The notes under the pieces: model-generated | What the model saw: the letters and a program-made list of their open reading frames with translations, nothing else | Told to the model about the DNA's origin: nothing | Database searches by the model: none | Program-made: the position numbers and the translations under genes | Source: Gnetum montanum | Lineage: Eukaryota; Streptophyta; Gnetopsida; Gnetales; Gnetaceae | Direction of reading: 5' to 3' | Length of the DNA stretch: 35,254 bases | Assembly (NCBI GenBank): GCA_015680685.1 | Contig: MNCI01030248.1 | Location: forward strand, 1 to 35,254 | Shown here: in pieces, positions 22,386-32,900 of the stretch | Numbering within the stretch: position 1 is the first letter of the stretch | Layout of the letters: each line of letters starts with the position of its first letter

Positions 22386-24164
22386 GGAGATTAACCCGTG
22401 GTAAACTTGTCATTTTTGTCGTAACACTACAGAGCCTACATTTGGAGTGCAGAGCCCATATCTGGAGTGCAGAGCGATTGTGCTAATAGAGAGTAAGGCA
22501 TTTCAACGTAGCAATGAAGAAAGAGTTGGCAAGCGAAACAATGGCTCCTAGGAAAGAGTGTAAACACCTGACACTCACCAAGGTTAAAGAAGTTAAGAAA
22601 ACCCTAGGGCATGTGTCACAGGTGCACGTCATGGTGCGAGAGGAGACATCGTTGTCCTAGTAGGTTTTCATGTCTTTTCTGTTTTCTTATGCCTCTATTA
22701 TCTTTTTTGCTTTCCTATTTTCTTTTTACTTCTACAATTTTTGTTTAGTAATCTGTGTTTTCTTTCATCGTGTTGTCATTGTTTTAGCCTTTACATCATC
22801 ATTATTGTCATTTCAGCCACGGCAGATGTATAGACACTATGCTAAGGTTGCATGCAAGGTCACCAAGATCACCATCTCTACGGCTTGGTATGTAAACAAT
22901 GTAGTGTATGACCTTCAGGAGGGTTTAGCCATGTGTGTGATGTGACAATGTAACATGTGTTCTATTATGATGTGATGCAAATTGCTATGTTAGGCATAAG
23001 ATTTTTTTAGGACTAATGAAACACATTGAACTCTTCCTTATTTAAAGCCTTGTTTTTAGTTTTTGTTGTTACTACGCTAAGCTAGTTCTACTACGCTATT
23101 TCCTTTGTGTTTTTCTGCTACGCTATATGCATGAAGAGAATCATGCCACGCTATTTGCTAAAACGCTATTTTTTCCATGCTATGTTTACATTCCACTTGG
23201 ACATGGTGCTAACATTTGCTATTATGTTGTGCAGTGTAGCGTTAAGGCCAATCTTGATTGTCCTAGAAATTGTAGGGGTCCTCTGCTGCATGAGCAAAAC
23301 AGTGGCCAATGTTCCTCCACCCCATGTGCGTGTGGGATACCAGGCGATCTAGTTCTGAGAGGGAGCGCAGGAGTTCCTACAATTTCTCCTCCAACGCTTC
23401 AGTGTGATCGTTTGGTCACACCTAGCAGAGGAGGTAGCAACTTCCATAACATAAACTCTATTGCCTGGGAAAAATAAGGGTATTCTGAGATTTATGAGGG
23501 ATGGAGTAATTAGCAGCAGATAGGGAGAAGGGTCTAGTCAACACCTCAAAAATTTGAGGTGTTTGGCCTAGATTTGGAAGATGCCCAAGTACAATTTCTA
23601 CCATTCCTACAACACTTTGTTTATTGTGCATCACATGGGAACGTGTTTCCAAAATCTAACAAGAATCATTTACTGTGTTGCCAGGTGAGTTTTGTAGACA
23701 TGTTCCACCATGCTATGCAATGTTTGCTATGCTAGTTAAACATTAACAGTTTGTTTTTGTTACCAGGTTTTTCATCAACAAGGATGGGCTTCACGGTGAT
23801 ACGGATGTGTTGACCTTAGCACAGATGGTGTTGTAAGAGTTTTCTTCCACCGAGAATATGCACACAGGTGTGATAGGGCAATGCGGGGGTGAGTACAAAA
23901 CTTACCCAACTCAGTATTCCAGACTCTACGATAGATGAAAGGAGTTCGGTTGGTTGGATGAGGGATGGACACCCTTCAAACCAATTACCATTGAAGATGT
24001 CTTGGTTGATCTTTCACCATTCCCGTCACCGTTCAAACCTAGTAAGCTAAATAGTAAGTTACTACATGTTCGAGTGTCATTCCTATTTTTTTTGCTACTT
24101 ATGCTTTGCCTAACATGTTTTTTTCCTTTTTTCCTTTTTTATGTTTTTGTGCTTTGTACCATAG

Positions 24165-25217
24165 GGGCAAAGAAGTCCCAGGAGGTGATAGTGATCACCT
24201 CTGAGCATTAGAAGACCAACATCTACTTCAAGTATGAGGATGTAGATGAGAGCCAATGTTGGATATGCAGCAGAGCCTCAAAATCCCTAGTCAAGCACCT
24301 TCAAGATGCTGGGCTAATGGATTTGTTCCTGGCCCCAAATCCAAGCATCCCCACTGCTAAAATGCTCTCTCTAGTGGACTCCTTTACCAAAAAGGTATAC
24401 CACTTTCGTACACATATACACAGTGTGTGGGTGGTCCTTGAAGTCAATGACTAGCTATTCACAGACCTTTTCGGTGTCCTTGCTGATGGCCTCCCTATAG
24501 GGTCAAAGACCAAGAAAGAGGTGAATGCTCAAAGGGACAACATTGAGGAGTGGCTAGGGATCGCAAAAGGATGAAAGGGGATCCTGATGGAGAAGGTCAA
24601 GCCGAGAGCCACCAAATATCTTTATCCCATCTTCTGTACTCGTGCTTTCCCATAGCTACTTTCCCAAGGGAAGATTATTGGGATTGAGCAAGCCTGGGTG
24701 ATGTGGGAGGTTATGGAAGAGGGGGATCACTACAACTAGGCTAGGCATCTATGTAAAGGCTTGCAAACTAAAGTAGTTGTGCTTCATAAGAAGTAGGAGT
24801 CCCGCTTCAACGTGTACTATGCCTTTTACATAGCTTGCTTGTGGCATTTTGTGGAGTTCTTGGTAGTCTATGAGAATGGAGTCTGGGTTATGTGAGATCG
24901 TAACTAGATTTCCAAACCGTGGATCTGCCAAATCCTCTAGACCACCTGAGCCCAACATCCCCCAAAAGCTATTGGGGAGTCTTTTTCTATGACTACTAAG
25001 GATCGGGTGGCACACAACTTCTGTGTCTAGGATAGTGTAGGAGAGGTGCCCCCTGCTGCTACAGGTAGCATATCACAGGGGAAATGTGTCACCACTGAGA
25101 CAGTGGCCACTAAGTTGTAGCAAAAGAGGCCTCATCCAGCCAAGGAACTTCCTTGTACTGAAGAAGAAGAGGGGCAAACACTGTAGTTTAAGCTATGCAG
25201 GATGCAGCCCTACATTG
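24165..25217 (+). pseudogene. Exon 5 of the antisense gene (best-preserved domain)
   Basis: A 351-codon exon with no indel that I could find but 13 in-frame stops (10 TAG, 3 TGA, 0 TAA). After AKKSQEVIVITSEH comes CWICSRASKSLVKHLQDAGL, then NIEEWLGIAKG, KVKPRATKYLYPIFCTRAF, QGKIIGIEQAWVMWEVMEEG and SRFNVYYAFYIACLWHFVEF. The KVKP...T.A...L......I part aligns without gaps for about 36 residues with the E2 accessory ORF domain (HLKP...THA...L). The end (24900-25217) is low in hydrophobics and leads into the acidic exon 6. Confidence 0.6.
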
Positions 25218-25276
25218 GTAAGTGCTTTTCTCTATGTTTGCTTCTACACCTTTTGATTAAGTGCTTGCTACGCTGT

Positions 25277-25296
25277 GCTATGCTAGGTAGCATAGC
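25277..25296. repeat. Perfect palindrome in intron 5
   Basis: GCTATGCTA-GG-TAGCATAGC, 9-bp perfect arms, within an imperfect palindrome of about 45 bp (25262-25308). It uses the same words as the E4 LTR region 15415-16185. Confidence 0.8.
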
Positions 25297-27369
25297 GTAG
25301 TGTAGCACTTGTTTTAAGCTAATGTGGTTTAAGCTAAAATGAAAATATGTTCTTTTTCCTATTAGAGGAAGAAGATGAAGAAGAAGAAGGTGACGAAGAG
25401 GTGTCAGCCCCCAAGATGGGGGCGGTAAATAAAGACGTAGGGGGCCCAGCCATAGAGGAAAGGGCCCCAATCAAGAGGGAAGGAGCTCCTATCACTATGG
25501 TTTCATCAAGGAAAATCCTCCTACTGATGAGAAGGACATTTTTGGAGACGAAGAAGAGTCTCCTATGGATGAAGAGGGTGCCAGTGCCTTGAAAAGAAAG
25601 CACTAGCAAATAAAGAGGAAGCTCACCTCGAGCAAAAAGGGACCTTTGCCTGAGGTCCCTTTGCTGAATGTAGTTCAGCATCGGGGGAGCAGACGAATGC
25701 AAAGGGTGCTACCATAGTCTTGAGTCAGAGAGGATAGGAACTGCAATTAGACGCTGGTGAGTTTTATAATATATTCGATGATATATCAATGGGCGATACC
25801 CCCATTATCAACCCTGAGGGTTTACTCGATAGGAGCCCTCACACTGTCATTTGCGTTACTCATAGCTTCATTGTAGTCTATCTTGGTCATTACTGATGAT
25901 TTTAGTTGCATGACAGAGACCACTGTTAATGCTGCAGGACCTCCTCTGATTCTCCTGGAACCATTGGCCAAGACCCTCAACAAACTTACATTCATGCAAG
26001 GGGTCATCAATGACATTATCAATCGTCTTAGGCAGGTCAATCCTGAAGTTGATGAGTAAAGTAGCTATGCTAGGATTTTTAAGGTTGCTACGCTAGATGT
26101 CTTAAGCTACTAATTTTGCTACGCTAATGTGACTGATGCGTTCTTTGTGTGGTCACAGCCTCTTGACTCAAATGGGACCCTAAATAGGTGTTAAAATTTG
26201 ATGTCGTGCCTACATTCCCACCTGAAGTGGCCGAGGTGCCTCATCACATATACGATGAGGCTAGCAAATGTCCTTTGCACTCAACACCCTCCTTGTGGGA
26301 GTGTAGGCGCATCAATGAGGACCTGTGAAAATGGGTCCAAAGGACTAAGGAAGAGAAGGCTAACTTGAGCACGAAAGTAGGAGATCTCGGATCTAGGAGC
26401 GAGTTCCTCATGGCCCATGATACTAATGATGGTAGTTGGTAGATGGATGTGATAGATAATGTAGGTATTGGATAGTCATGTGGTGCAACAACGAAGCCAC
26501 CCAGGAAATAATAGAACACTGGATGTAGATGGACTTGTTGTCCCAGAAGAACTAGGACTGAAAAGACTACAGTGCCAGAGTCTACGAGTGGGGGCAGTCC
26601 CAAAAAAATCATAAATACATACATAAACTGGAATGTGCCACCTACCATAAACCATACCGAGATGCTTTGGTGAAGGTGTTTACCTATGAAGCATTCATGA
26701 ATGCCATCGGTGCTCTTGAGGGCTACAACAAGTACATGGAGCAAGTGACGGTCAGTAAGTCGCCTGAACGGAAAGTGGACCTTCCCATAGGTGACACCGC
26801 TACTGCCTCCTTTTCTCTAGGACCGTTGAGATGGATGACCGTCGAAAAAGAGAAAGCTGCTACAAATGCTAAACCAAGTGAAAGGCATTAGGAAAATATC
26901 GAGGAGGAGGAGGTCTGGCACCACCTCAAGCTCAGTTTGGATTGCATACCCTTTGAGGCGGATGCAAGGCTATCTCAGGTTAGTCACTTTCTACTATGGA
27001 AAAGGCTTATGTTTATTCTAGCTTGCATGTGTTGCTCTAGCTGACTACTTCACTTTTTACAATGCAGATTCTCGAAGAAGGCGCAAGGCCGTAGAGGGCA
27101 AAAATGAAGAGGTAGAAGAAGGTAGTGCAATGGAAGGAAATATGGAAGAGAATGATGTAGGAGTAAATGATGCATGTGAAGATGATGTGGGTGAAGATGA
27201 TCCATGATGGCATAGGGCTTTTAAAATTTTGAATTTTTTGCAAAACTATTGAAAACATTGTTTAAGTGACAAAAGATTTAAATGGAAAAGGAGAATTTTG
27301 AAAAAGAAATTGGTTCTATGCTGGCTTATGCATTGTCTATGTGATTGATTTCATGTTAAGCTTTCTTTT

Positions 27370-27580
27370 TCGATGTTTTAGTTTTACACCATTTCGTGTC
27401 ATGACTAATTTTAGGCCATTTCGGGTCCTTGCTAGTTTTAGGCCATTTCAGGCCATCGGATGGTAGCGTAGTTTTAATCCATTTTGGGCCATCACTAGTT
27501 TTAGGCCATTTCAGGCCTTTGGTAGTTTCAGGCCATTTCGGGCCTTTGCTAGTTTTAGGCCATTTCGGGCCTTGGCATGG
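27370..27580. repeat. Hairpin repeat array 3 (right flank of antisense gene)
   Basis: About seven units of 24-35 bp, core GCTAGTTTTAGGCC then ATTTCGGGCC. It aligns base for base with arrays 1 and 2, but the stem is GGCC-N6-GGCC instead of GGTC-N6-GACC. Confidence 0.75.
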
Positions 27581-27734
27581 TAAAGAAGTGATACACTAAT
27601 AGTTTAAAGAATGGCTAAGTAGTACCTAGCATAGATGGATGGATGAAAACAAAAAGGTGGTAAATGTACAAAAGATGCCAACTAGTCAAGAAGTAGTGGG
27701 GTTGCTACACTATGCGTAACTACTTCTTAACCCA

Positions 27735-28370
27735 TCATGGATTGGGTGAGGCGTAAGGTCGAGACACTTTACTATGGCCTTCATCTACATCATTGCCCTC
27801 TGCTTGGAAGGACAGCTCAACCCATGCATTTTCATTTTCTGAACCAGCATGTTGAGTCAACTCTTTTGCTAGATGGTTAGTATCTATGAAGATGAGAATT
27901 TCATTGTTAGAGGTTATGAACTCTGAGCCCTGTTCCATATCGACGTTATTGATTGCTTGTGTTGCTACCTCATCGCCATGGATTACCACCTCCCTACCTG
28001 AATAGGATAAGTGGATCTCCTGATGAATGGTTGAAGAGATAGCCCCAAGTTGTGCTAACCATGACCTCCCCAAGATTAGGTTAAGCTCAAGAATCTTTTC
28101 AACCATGATAAACATTGCATTGGTAGGGAACTAGTCTCCTACCACAAAGACAATGTGGACCATGCCTTTCACCACAACCCTTGCCCCATTAAACAAATTT
28201 AAGCATGATGTTGTTGTGGATCTAATCTGGTCGACCAAACCTAGCTTATCCACAATAGGAAAAGGCATGATGTTTGTAGCAGCCCCATCATCGAAGTGTA
28301 CCCTCCGAATCCTATGTCGGTTGACTTGAATTATGATGAACAGGGGTGTTGTGGTCACCTAACCATTCTT
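27735..28370 (-). pseudogene. Aspartic protease region of E4
   Basis: The minus strand reads VHFDDGAATNIMPFPIVDKL, where the active site DSGA/DTGA has become DDGA, then a stop near 28130. It continues MFIMVEKILELNLILGRSWL, the conserved LGRxWL of plant gypsy proteases, and AQLGAISSTIHQEIHLSY. A 60-residue acidic tail ends at 27735, after which pol is interrupted until 21660. Only one clear stop falls in the core, so this part is better kept than RT. Confidence 0.8.
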
Positions 28371-28983
28371 AGGGTCTTTCCTAATGGAATCATCACAAAA
28401 ATTCAATTGGGATAGCTTTAGTTCTTCAGGTGCAGAAGGAAGCATGATCAAGTGGATTGCTTTCTCTTCCGCCAGCATGGTATTGTCAACTGGAATTTAT
28501 GCTAACATGCGGACCAAAGCCTCACGGTGTGCGGTAGCTATCATGATCAGGTCATACAGGCTCAGCATAATATTTTTCTATTTCAGAGCCTGCTTGACCT
28601 GAGTGAGAGCATTTAGAAGGTCTTGACCACCTTCTTATTTTTTACTTTTCCCCTCTTCTATTTATCCCAGGAGATGAATTTCTTCAGGAGAGCTAGTCTC
28701 GGGTCTGGTTTTAGACCCTTTTGGATGTAGATATAGGGGGTGAGGACATAGGCTTGGAACTACCTGGTGCGGTACTTTCCTTTGATGTCTCACCCGTGAA
28801 ATGCACTTCTCGTTTCTTAGGATGAGAAGACTATAAAGCTTCCTTATGTAGGATGGGGGCTATTGAATGGCTTGGCCCCCTAATGATGAATGGTGCTAAC
28901 AATATTACTATGCACAATGGTGGGGTTCTAATAATAGGTGGTGTAGGGGTGGATGCCTGGGGAGGGATTCTCATGACAAAAGG
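28371..28983 (-). pseudogene. Gag-protease linker of E4
   Basis: Decayed minus-strand coding DNA joining gag to protease. The clearest piece is near 28500-28600 (LSLYDLIMIATAHREALVRML), then EELKLSQLNFCDDSI near 28400. No domain is recognised. The 28600-28980 part is more broken. Confidence 0.45.
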
Positions 28984-31171
28984 TTACTGCAAAGTTTGAT
29001 TAGCCATTTTTGGTACTGGTGTGCTACACTGAGGCACAGAGACCACAAACAGTTGCTGAGGCAATTTAGGATTGTTGTCAATGCGAATGGTGTTAATAAT
29101 GTAACCAACATTTTTGGTGTTGACAAGATCCATGTAAACGTGTAGGGATTGATTCTCGGGATGCACTGGGTTACTTTCGTCTAGCACCAGTTTTCCTTGA
29201 TCAATAATCCTTTGGATGTTGTCTTTCAATGCCATGCAGTAATCCATATTATGACCACACTATTGATGGTAGTCATAGAACCGCTCTAGCTTGAAACCCT
29301 TAGGAACTAGGGGCTCATTGGGCAAGGCCAAGGAGGGGTTCCTAAGGATTTTGCAGTACCATTGATGTTTCTTAGCTCCCTCCTCTGACATCTACTTATG
29401 TTGGATGTACCCTACTGCCAGTAATTACTTCAGAAGATCTGAAGGCTTCACAGGAAATGGGTTGTACTTTGAGTGATCCTTATGCTCAAAGTTTGGTTTA
29501 GGTAGTGTGAATGTTTCAAGTGTAGATGTAGAAGGTTGTGGTGCATTGCCCTATTTGGGCATGGGGTTAGTTGCATGTGTGGTTGGTTTCTTGTTATTCT
29601 TGTTACTACTGTTGTTGGGTTTGGGTTTGGCCTCATTTGCCATAGTGACCACTGTGGTTGTTGCGGCCTTACCCTTGTCCTTGTCCTTCTTCGTGAAGGT
29701 GTTCTTGTATGCAACGTAGGCTGGGTCTTTACTTACCTCAGCCGCATCTTATATGCTCTTAGTCTAGGCAGAAGCCTGACTAAGAGTGCATGGCGCAAGG
29801 TAGTATAGCTTAGACTTAATAAAGTCATTAACTGCATCCTTAAAGATGGCTAGCAAATGGGCCTCTACGATAGGCTCGCAGATTTTGTTAAGGGTCACAC
29901 TCCAACGCTGGATGAACTTCTGGACTAGTTCTAGTAGATCTTGTTTTACGCTCATCAACCAATCCAGCATGATCTTTGGTTTCAACTTATACTTGAAACA
30001 CATCACGAACTGGGTTAGAAGCTCCTCTAGAGTTGATATGGAGGAGCATGGGAGTGTGTGGTACCAATCTAGGGCTTTTCCTGTCAGAGACATGGCAAAT
30101 ACATGGATTATCGTATGTGGCCATTGTTGTAGAAAAAGGAACTCAGACCTAAATGTAATAATATGTGAATTAGGATCTCCCTCCTAGTTGTATTTCCTGA
30201 AACGGGGGAGTGACATCCATGGGGGTAACGTTAGTGTAGGGACTGCCAGGTTGATGGGATCATCCTAGTAGAAGTCCATGGCTTGTACCGTATCATACTT
30301 GATAGCCTTGAGGAATTTTATTTCCTTAGTAAGGGTCTATATAAATTGGAACACTTGATCTAGACCTGGGGATGATATAGATGATTGGGGAACTGCTCGG
30401 GTAGCTCCCATCTATGGCGTGGCAGGGGTAGCAACATGATCCATAAGCAGTGCTATTGGGGTAGCCCCTGAGAATGGTGCTACTTGTGCTATCAACCACC
30501 TGGCAGGTGATGCTGTTGGAGTAGCAGCCATGGGTTGTGCTATAGGGTAGTTCATTTGTGTGGGTGATGGGATAGACCTGAGTCCCACACTAGGTTGTAC
30601 CATTTGCAGAACTTGATGGGTTTGTTGGCTAGCATAGCGAGACATCTATGACAATTGCAAAATAGGAGGAGAAGTAAATGGGGTCCACCATGTAGATAGG
30701 CCTAGACCTACCTCTAATGGTGGTACATGTGTATACATAGGAATGGATGCAGAGATTGTGTGCAACTGTGAGGTAGAGGTAGTGTGAACATATGGCAGGG
30801 GCCGTAACAGATGTGTGATATGCTAAGGGAATAGGTTGAGGAATAGTCTACGGTGGGGTAGTGGCCAAGAATGAAATAGGGGAATGGATGTATTGATGCA
30901 TCAAGGTTATGGCATGGCTACCCGTCACTGATGCAATCACAGTTTGTGATGGTGTGGACATGATCACAAAGGGGACAGTGGTATAGAGCAGGTTTTCCCA
31001 AAAGGATGGGGTGGGAGGAATCGTGGTAGGGTTGGTTTGATCCCCCTTATCAGATTGGGAATCCAATTCCTCTTGTCCTTCCTGAAAAGCCTCATCATGG
31101 TGAGACGTTGTGTCTTGCAGCTCCCTAGACCTAATGACCTGGATCAGCAAATCTATAAGCCATTGGTTCAT
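28984..31171 (-). pseudogene. Gag of E4
   Basis: The best part is 29764-30093, a retrotransposon gag domain: MSLTGKALDWYHTLPCSSIS, then LLTQFVMCFKYKLKPK, QDLLELVQKFIQRWS and AVNDFIKSKLYYLAP. Ahead of it (30130-30230) are FRKYN and GDPNSHIITFRSEF, and before that a Gln/Pro/Ala-rich leader (30412-30645). Proposed start ATG 31171. After the gag core are a Lys/Thr-rich stretch and a zinc-knuckle-like CGHNMDYCMALKDNIQRII (about 29200-29270; first Cys lost or changed). Frameshifts lie near 30400, 30650, 30840 and 29710. The gag at 34539-35254 is a clear relative. Confidence 0.8.
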
Positions 31172-31703
31172 TTGCGTTAAAGGGATTGAAACACTAGGAG
31201 TGGGAAAAAACTCTCTCCCATCATAGTTGAAACACCACTAATTTTAGCCTAGCACTTTAAAATGAGAATGACTCAAGCCCTTTCGAAGTTTCAAGAGGAA
31301 AAATTTGGCTAAGGCATGGAGCTCACACCTAGCTTGCCCAAGCCAGCTTGCTCACGCTGTGAAGCTAGCTTGCCCTCAGTGTGAGCAACTCTAGTAGCTT
31401 CAAAATCAAGTCAAAATGGTCCAAATATGAAGGATCAAGCTATCCTAAAGATCCACTAATGTCCACTGAAAGTTTCAGCATTCAGGAGTTTAAATTTCAA
31501 GTCAAATGATGCAGATTTCCACACTCATGTTGTAGCGTGCGTCCAACATGACAGACTTATACAACCTCAAAATTGAATCAAAATGACTTGATTTCAAGGG
31601 TGTAAGTTGTCCTTAGGGTTCACTACTAATAACTATGGGTCCCAGCCTCTAGAATGTTAGATTTCGGGCCCAAAATTGAGATTTTTAAGAAGTTTTCTTG
31701 AAG

Positions 31704-32150
31704 TCACACTGCAGGTCACGCTGTAGTGTGAGTCTAGCGTGACCTGCCAAAAGTGGCTCTGAACAGGGCACATTCAGGCTCAAATTTTAACTTGCAGGGT
31801 CAAACATAGGCAAAAACCTATTACACCCAAGAAATAGACTTCAGAAATTCAAAAATTGACATGAAACATGTCATTCTCCTTAGGTCACATTGAAGGTCAT
31901 GCTGCAACATGAGTCCAGTGTGACCTGTCCAAATTAGCTCCAAATAAGACACATTTAAGTTCAAATTCAAATTTCAGATCACTCTCAAGGTTAGACACAT
32001 TCAGGGAAATGGTTGCATTCAAGGAACAAGCTTCAAAAATCAAAATTTGGTGTCAATTATCTCATTTTATCTCACTCCGACTGAGGTCACACTGAGGAAC
32101 ATGCCCAGCATGATTGCCTAGCATGAGTGTCTACTGGATGCCCAGCATGA
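31704..32150 (+). repeat. Diverged tandem repeats of 180-200 bp in E5 LTR
   Basis: Units begin near 31704, 31882 and 32084 with GGTCACACTG-type words followed by a GTGACCTG block, then a less conserved tail with caaattt and gacacattcag words. The first unit has perfect 9-bp inverted arms, GGTCACGCT (31714) and AGCGTGACC (31736). In the second unit the same arms have C-to-T or G-to-A changes. Confidence 0.6.
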
Positions 32151-32526
32151 GTGCAAGTAGACACATCTCAAAAGCCATAGAAACACCTGAATTAGTATCC
32201 TACAGTGGTCAAAGTGGTCAAATCAAAGATCCATAAGTCTCAAGCGAGCTAGAACCAACTTCTTTTGTTGTAAATTAATCATTTCGTTGTAAATCTTCAT
32301 CTATGGGCTTGTTAGGCCCTCACTATCTAAATTGTATGTATTTCCATGGGCTTGCGTGACCCTTGCATTGTAAGATACGATGAACCTAGTCAAGAACGTA
32401 GCTTTCCAAAACATGTCCAACTCATGCATAGTTGTCCATTGGACATGTGTCTCTTGATCTGCTTTCCTTTCATCTCTGAGCTGTTGCTTCCATTCTCAAA
32501 TTCCACACCTGAGCCCAACCTAGTCC

Positions 32527-32534
32527 TATAAATA
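32527..32534 (+). promoter_or_regulatory. TATA box of E5 LTR
   Basis: TATAAATA in CCTATAAATACC; a match of 12 bases to the minus-strand E4 LTR box at 15218-15229. Confidence 0.5.
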
Positions 32535-32900
32535 CCTTGTCAATTCACATAAATGAGGTTGGCAATTTTTGAGTTAAATGGCATAGGAAACTCAAACCAG
32601 CAATCCTTGGGTGCTCGGCACACTTGACTCCTAACATCCAAGCACTTCGAAATACATCACATCACATCACATTACATCATTTCGGGGCTTGGCACTTGAC
32701 TTGCCACGTGCAACTACGCTTTGACCTATGCACATCTTTTCTATGCAATACAATATAGTTCATTTTTGCAAACCATTATATTGTTTACTCTGTTTTACAT
32801 TTAGTTCACATTTTGTTTACATTTTAACTATGATACCAGTTTAAGTTTACATTTCGTATGTGTTGTTTCATGTTTTAAAATATCAATTATGATAAACCCA

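Larger units (their letters stand above)
22514..27207 (+). pseudogene. Multi-exon antisense gene inside E4, unknown function
   Basis: Proposed exons: 22514-22662, 22817-22945, 23235-23684, 23767-24053, 24165-25217, 25366-25845, 25917-26036, 26159-26978, 27068-27207 (TGA 27205). Several junctions are strong: CAG|GTGAGT 23685, GTAAGT 24054 and 25218, GTTAGT 26979, with pyrimidine-rich acceptors. The frame joins in phase across introns 4 and 5. The first ATG gives MKKELASETMAPRKE, with an internal in-frame start MAPRKE, like MAPRDK of the E1 ORF. Exon 6 is highly acidic (EEEDEEEEGDEE) and exon 9 ends ACEDDVGEDDP. Exon 8 is helical. The total would be about 1,150 codons. TAG/TGA stops and at least three frameshifts make this copy dead. 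The junctions after exons 1, 2, 6 and 7 are tentative. It resembles the extra antisense ORFs reported in Tat elements; a captured host gene is the alternative. Confidence 0.6.
14577..31171 (-). mobile_element. Tat-lineage Ty3/gypsy retrotransposon E4 (degenerate)
   Basis: On the minus strand the order is gag (31171), zinc-knuckle-like motif, protease, RT, RNase H, archaeal-type RNase H, integrase, a repeat array, a polypurine tract and the 3' LTR ending at 14577. A second RNase H between the first RNase H and integrase is the mark of the Tat lineage. An antisense spliced gene interrupts the order between protease and RT. The 5' LTR is not seen, because plus-strand element E5 begins just beyond gag. 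E4 is probably nested in the E3 integrase. Confidence 0.75.
31190..32900 (+). mobile_element. 5' LTR-like region of E5
   Basis: Non-coding DNA just after the E4 gag start, with a plus-strand TATA box at 32527 in CCTATAAATACC, identical to the E4 LTR box. Degenerate tandem repeats lie upstream (31704-32100) and a T-rich R-U5-like tail follows. The order LTR, leader, minisatellite and gag on the plus strand supports a 5' LTR. Neither end is defined; no convincing primer-binding site was found. Confidence 0.45.

Noticed and set aside
25334-25702. Minus-strand serine-rich frame
   Set aside because: Shadow of the GAAGAAGA-rich acidic exon 6 on the plus strand.
29448-29714. Basic minus-strand frame rich in R, T and P
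   Set aside because: Lies in the gag-to-zinc-knuckle stretch but in a frame that does not continue the gag core; likely a shifted reading of the Lys/Thr-rich linker.
32826-32838. Minus-strand TGGTATCATAG as a tRNA-Met primer-binding site
   Set aside because: Close to TGGTATCAGAG but not preceded by an LTR end in CA, and in an otherwise plus-strand LTR/leader; chance is likely.
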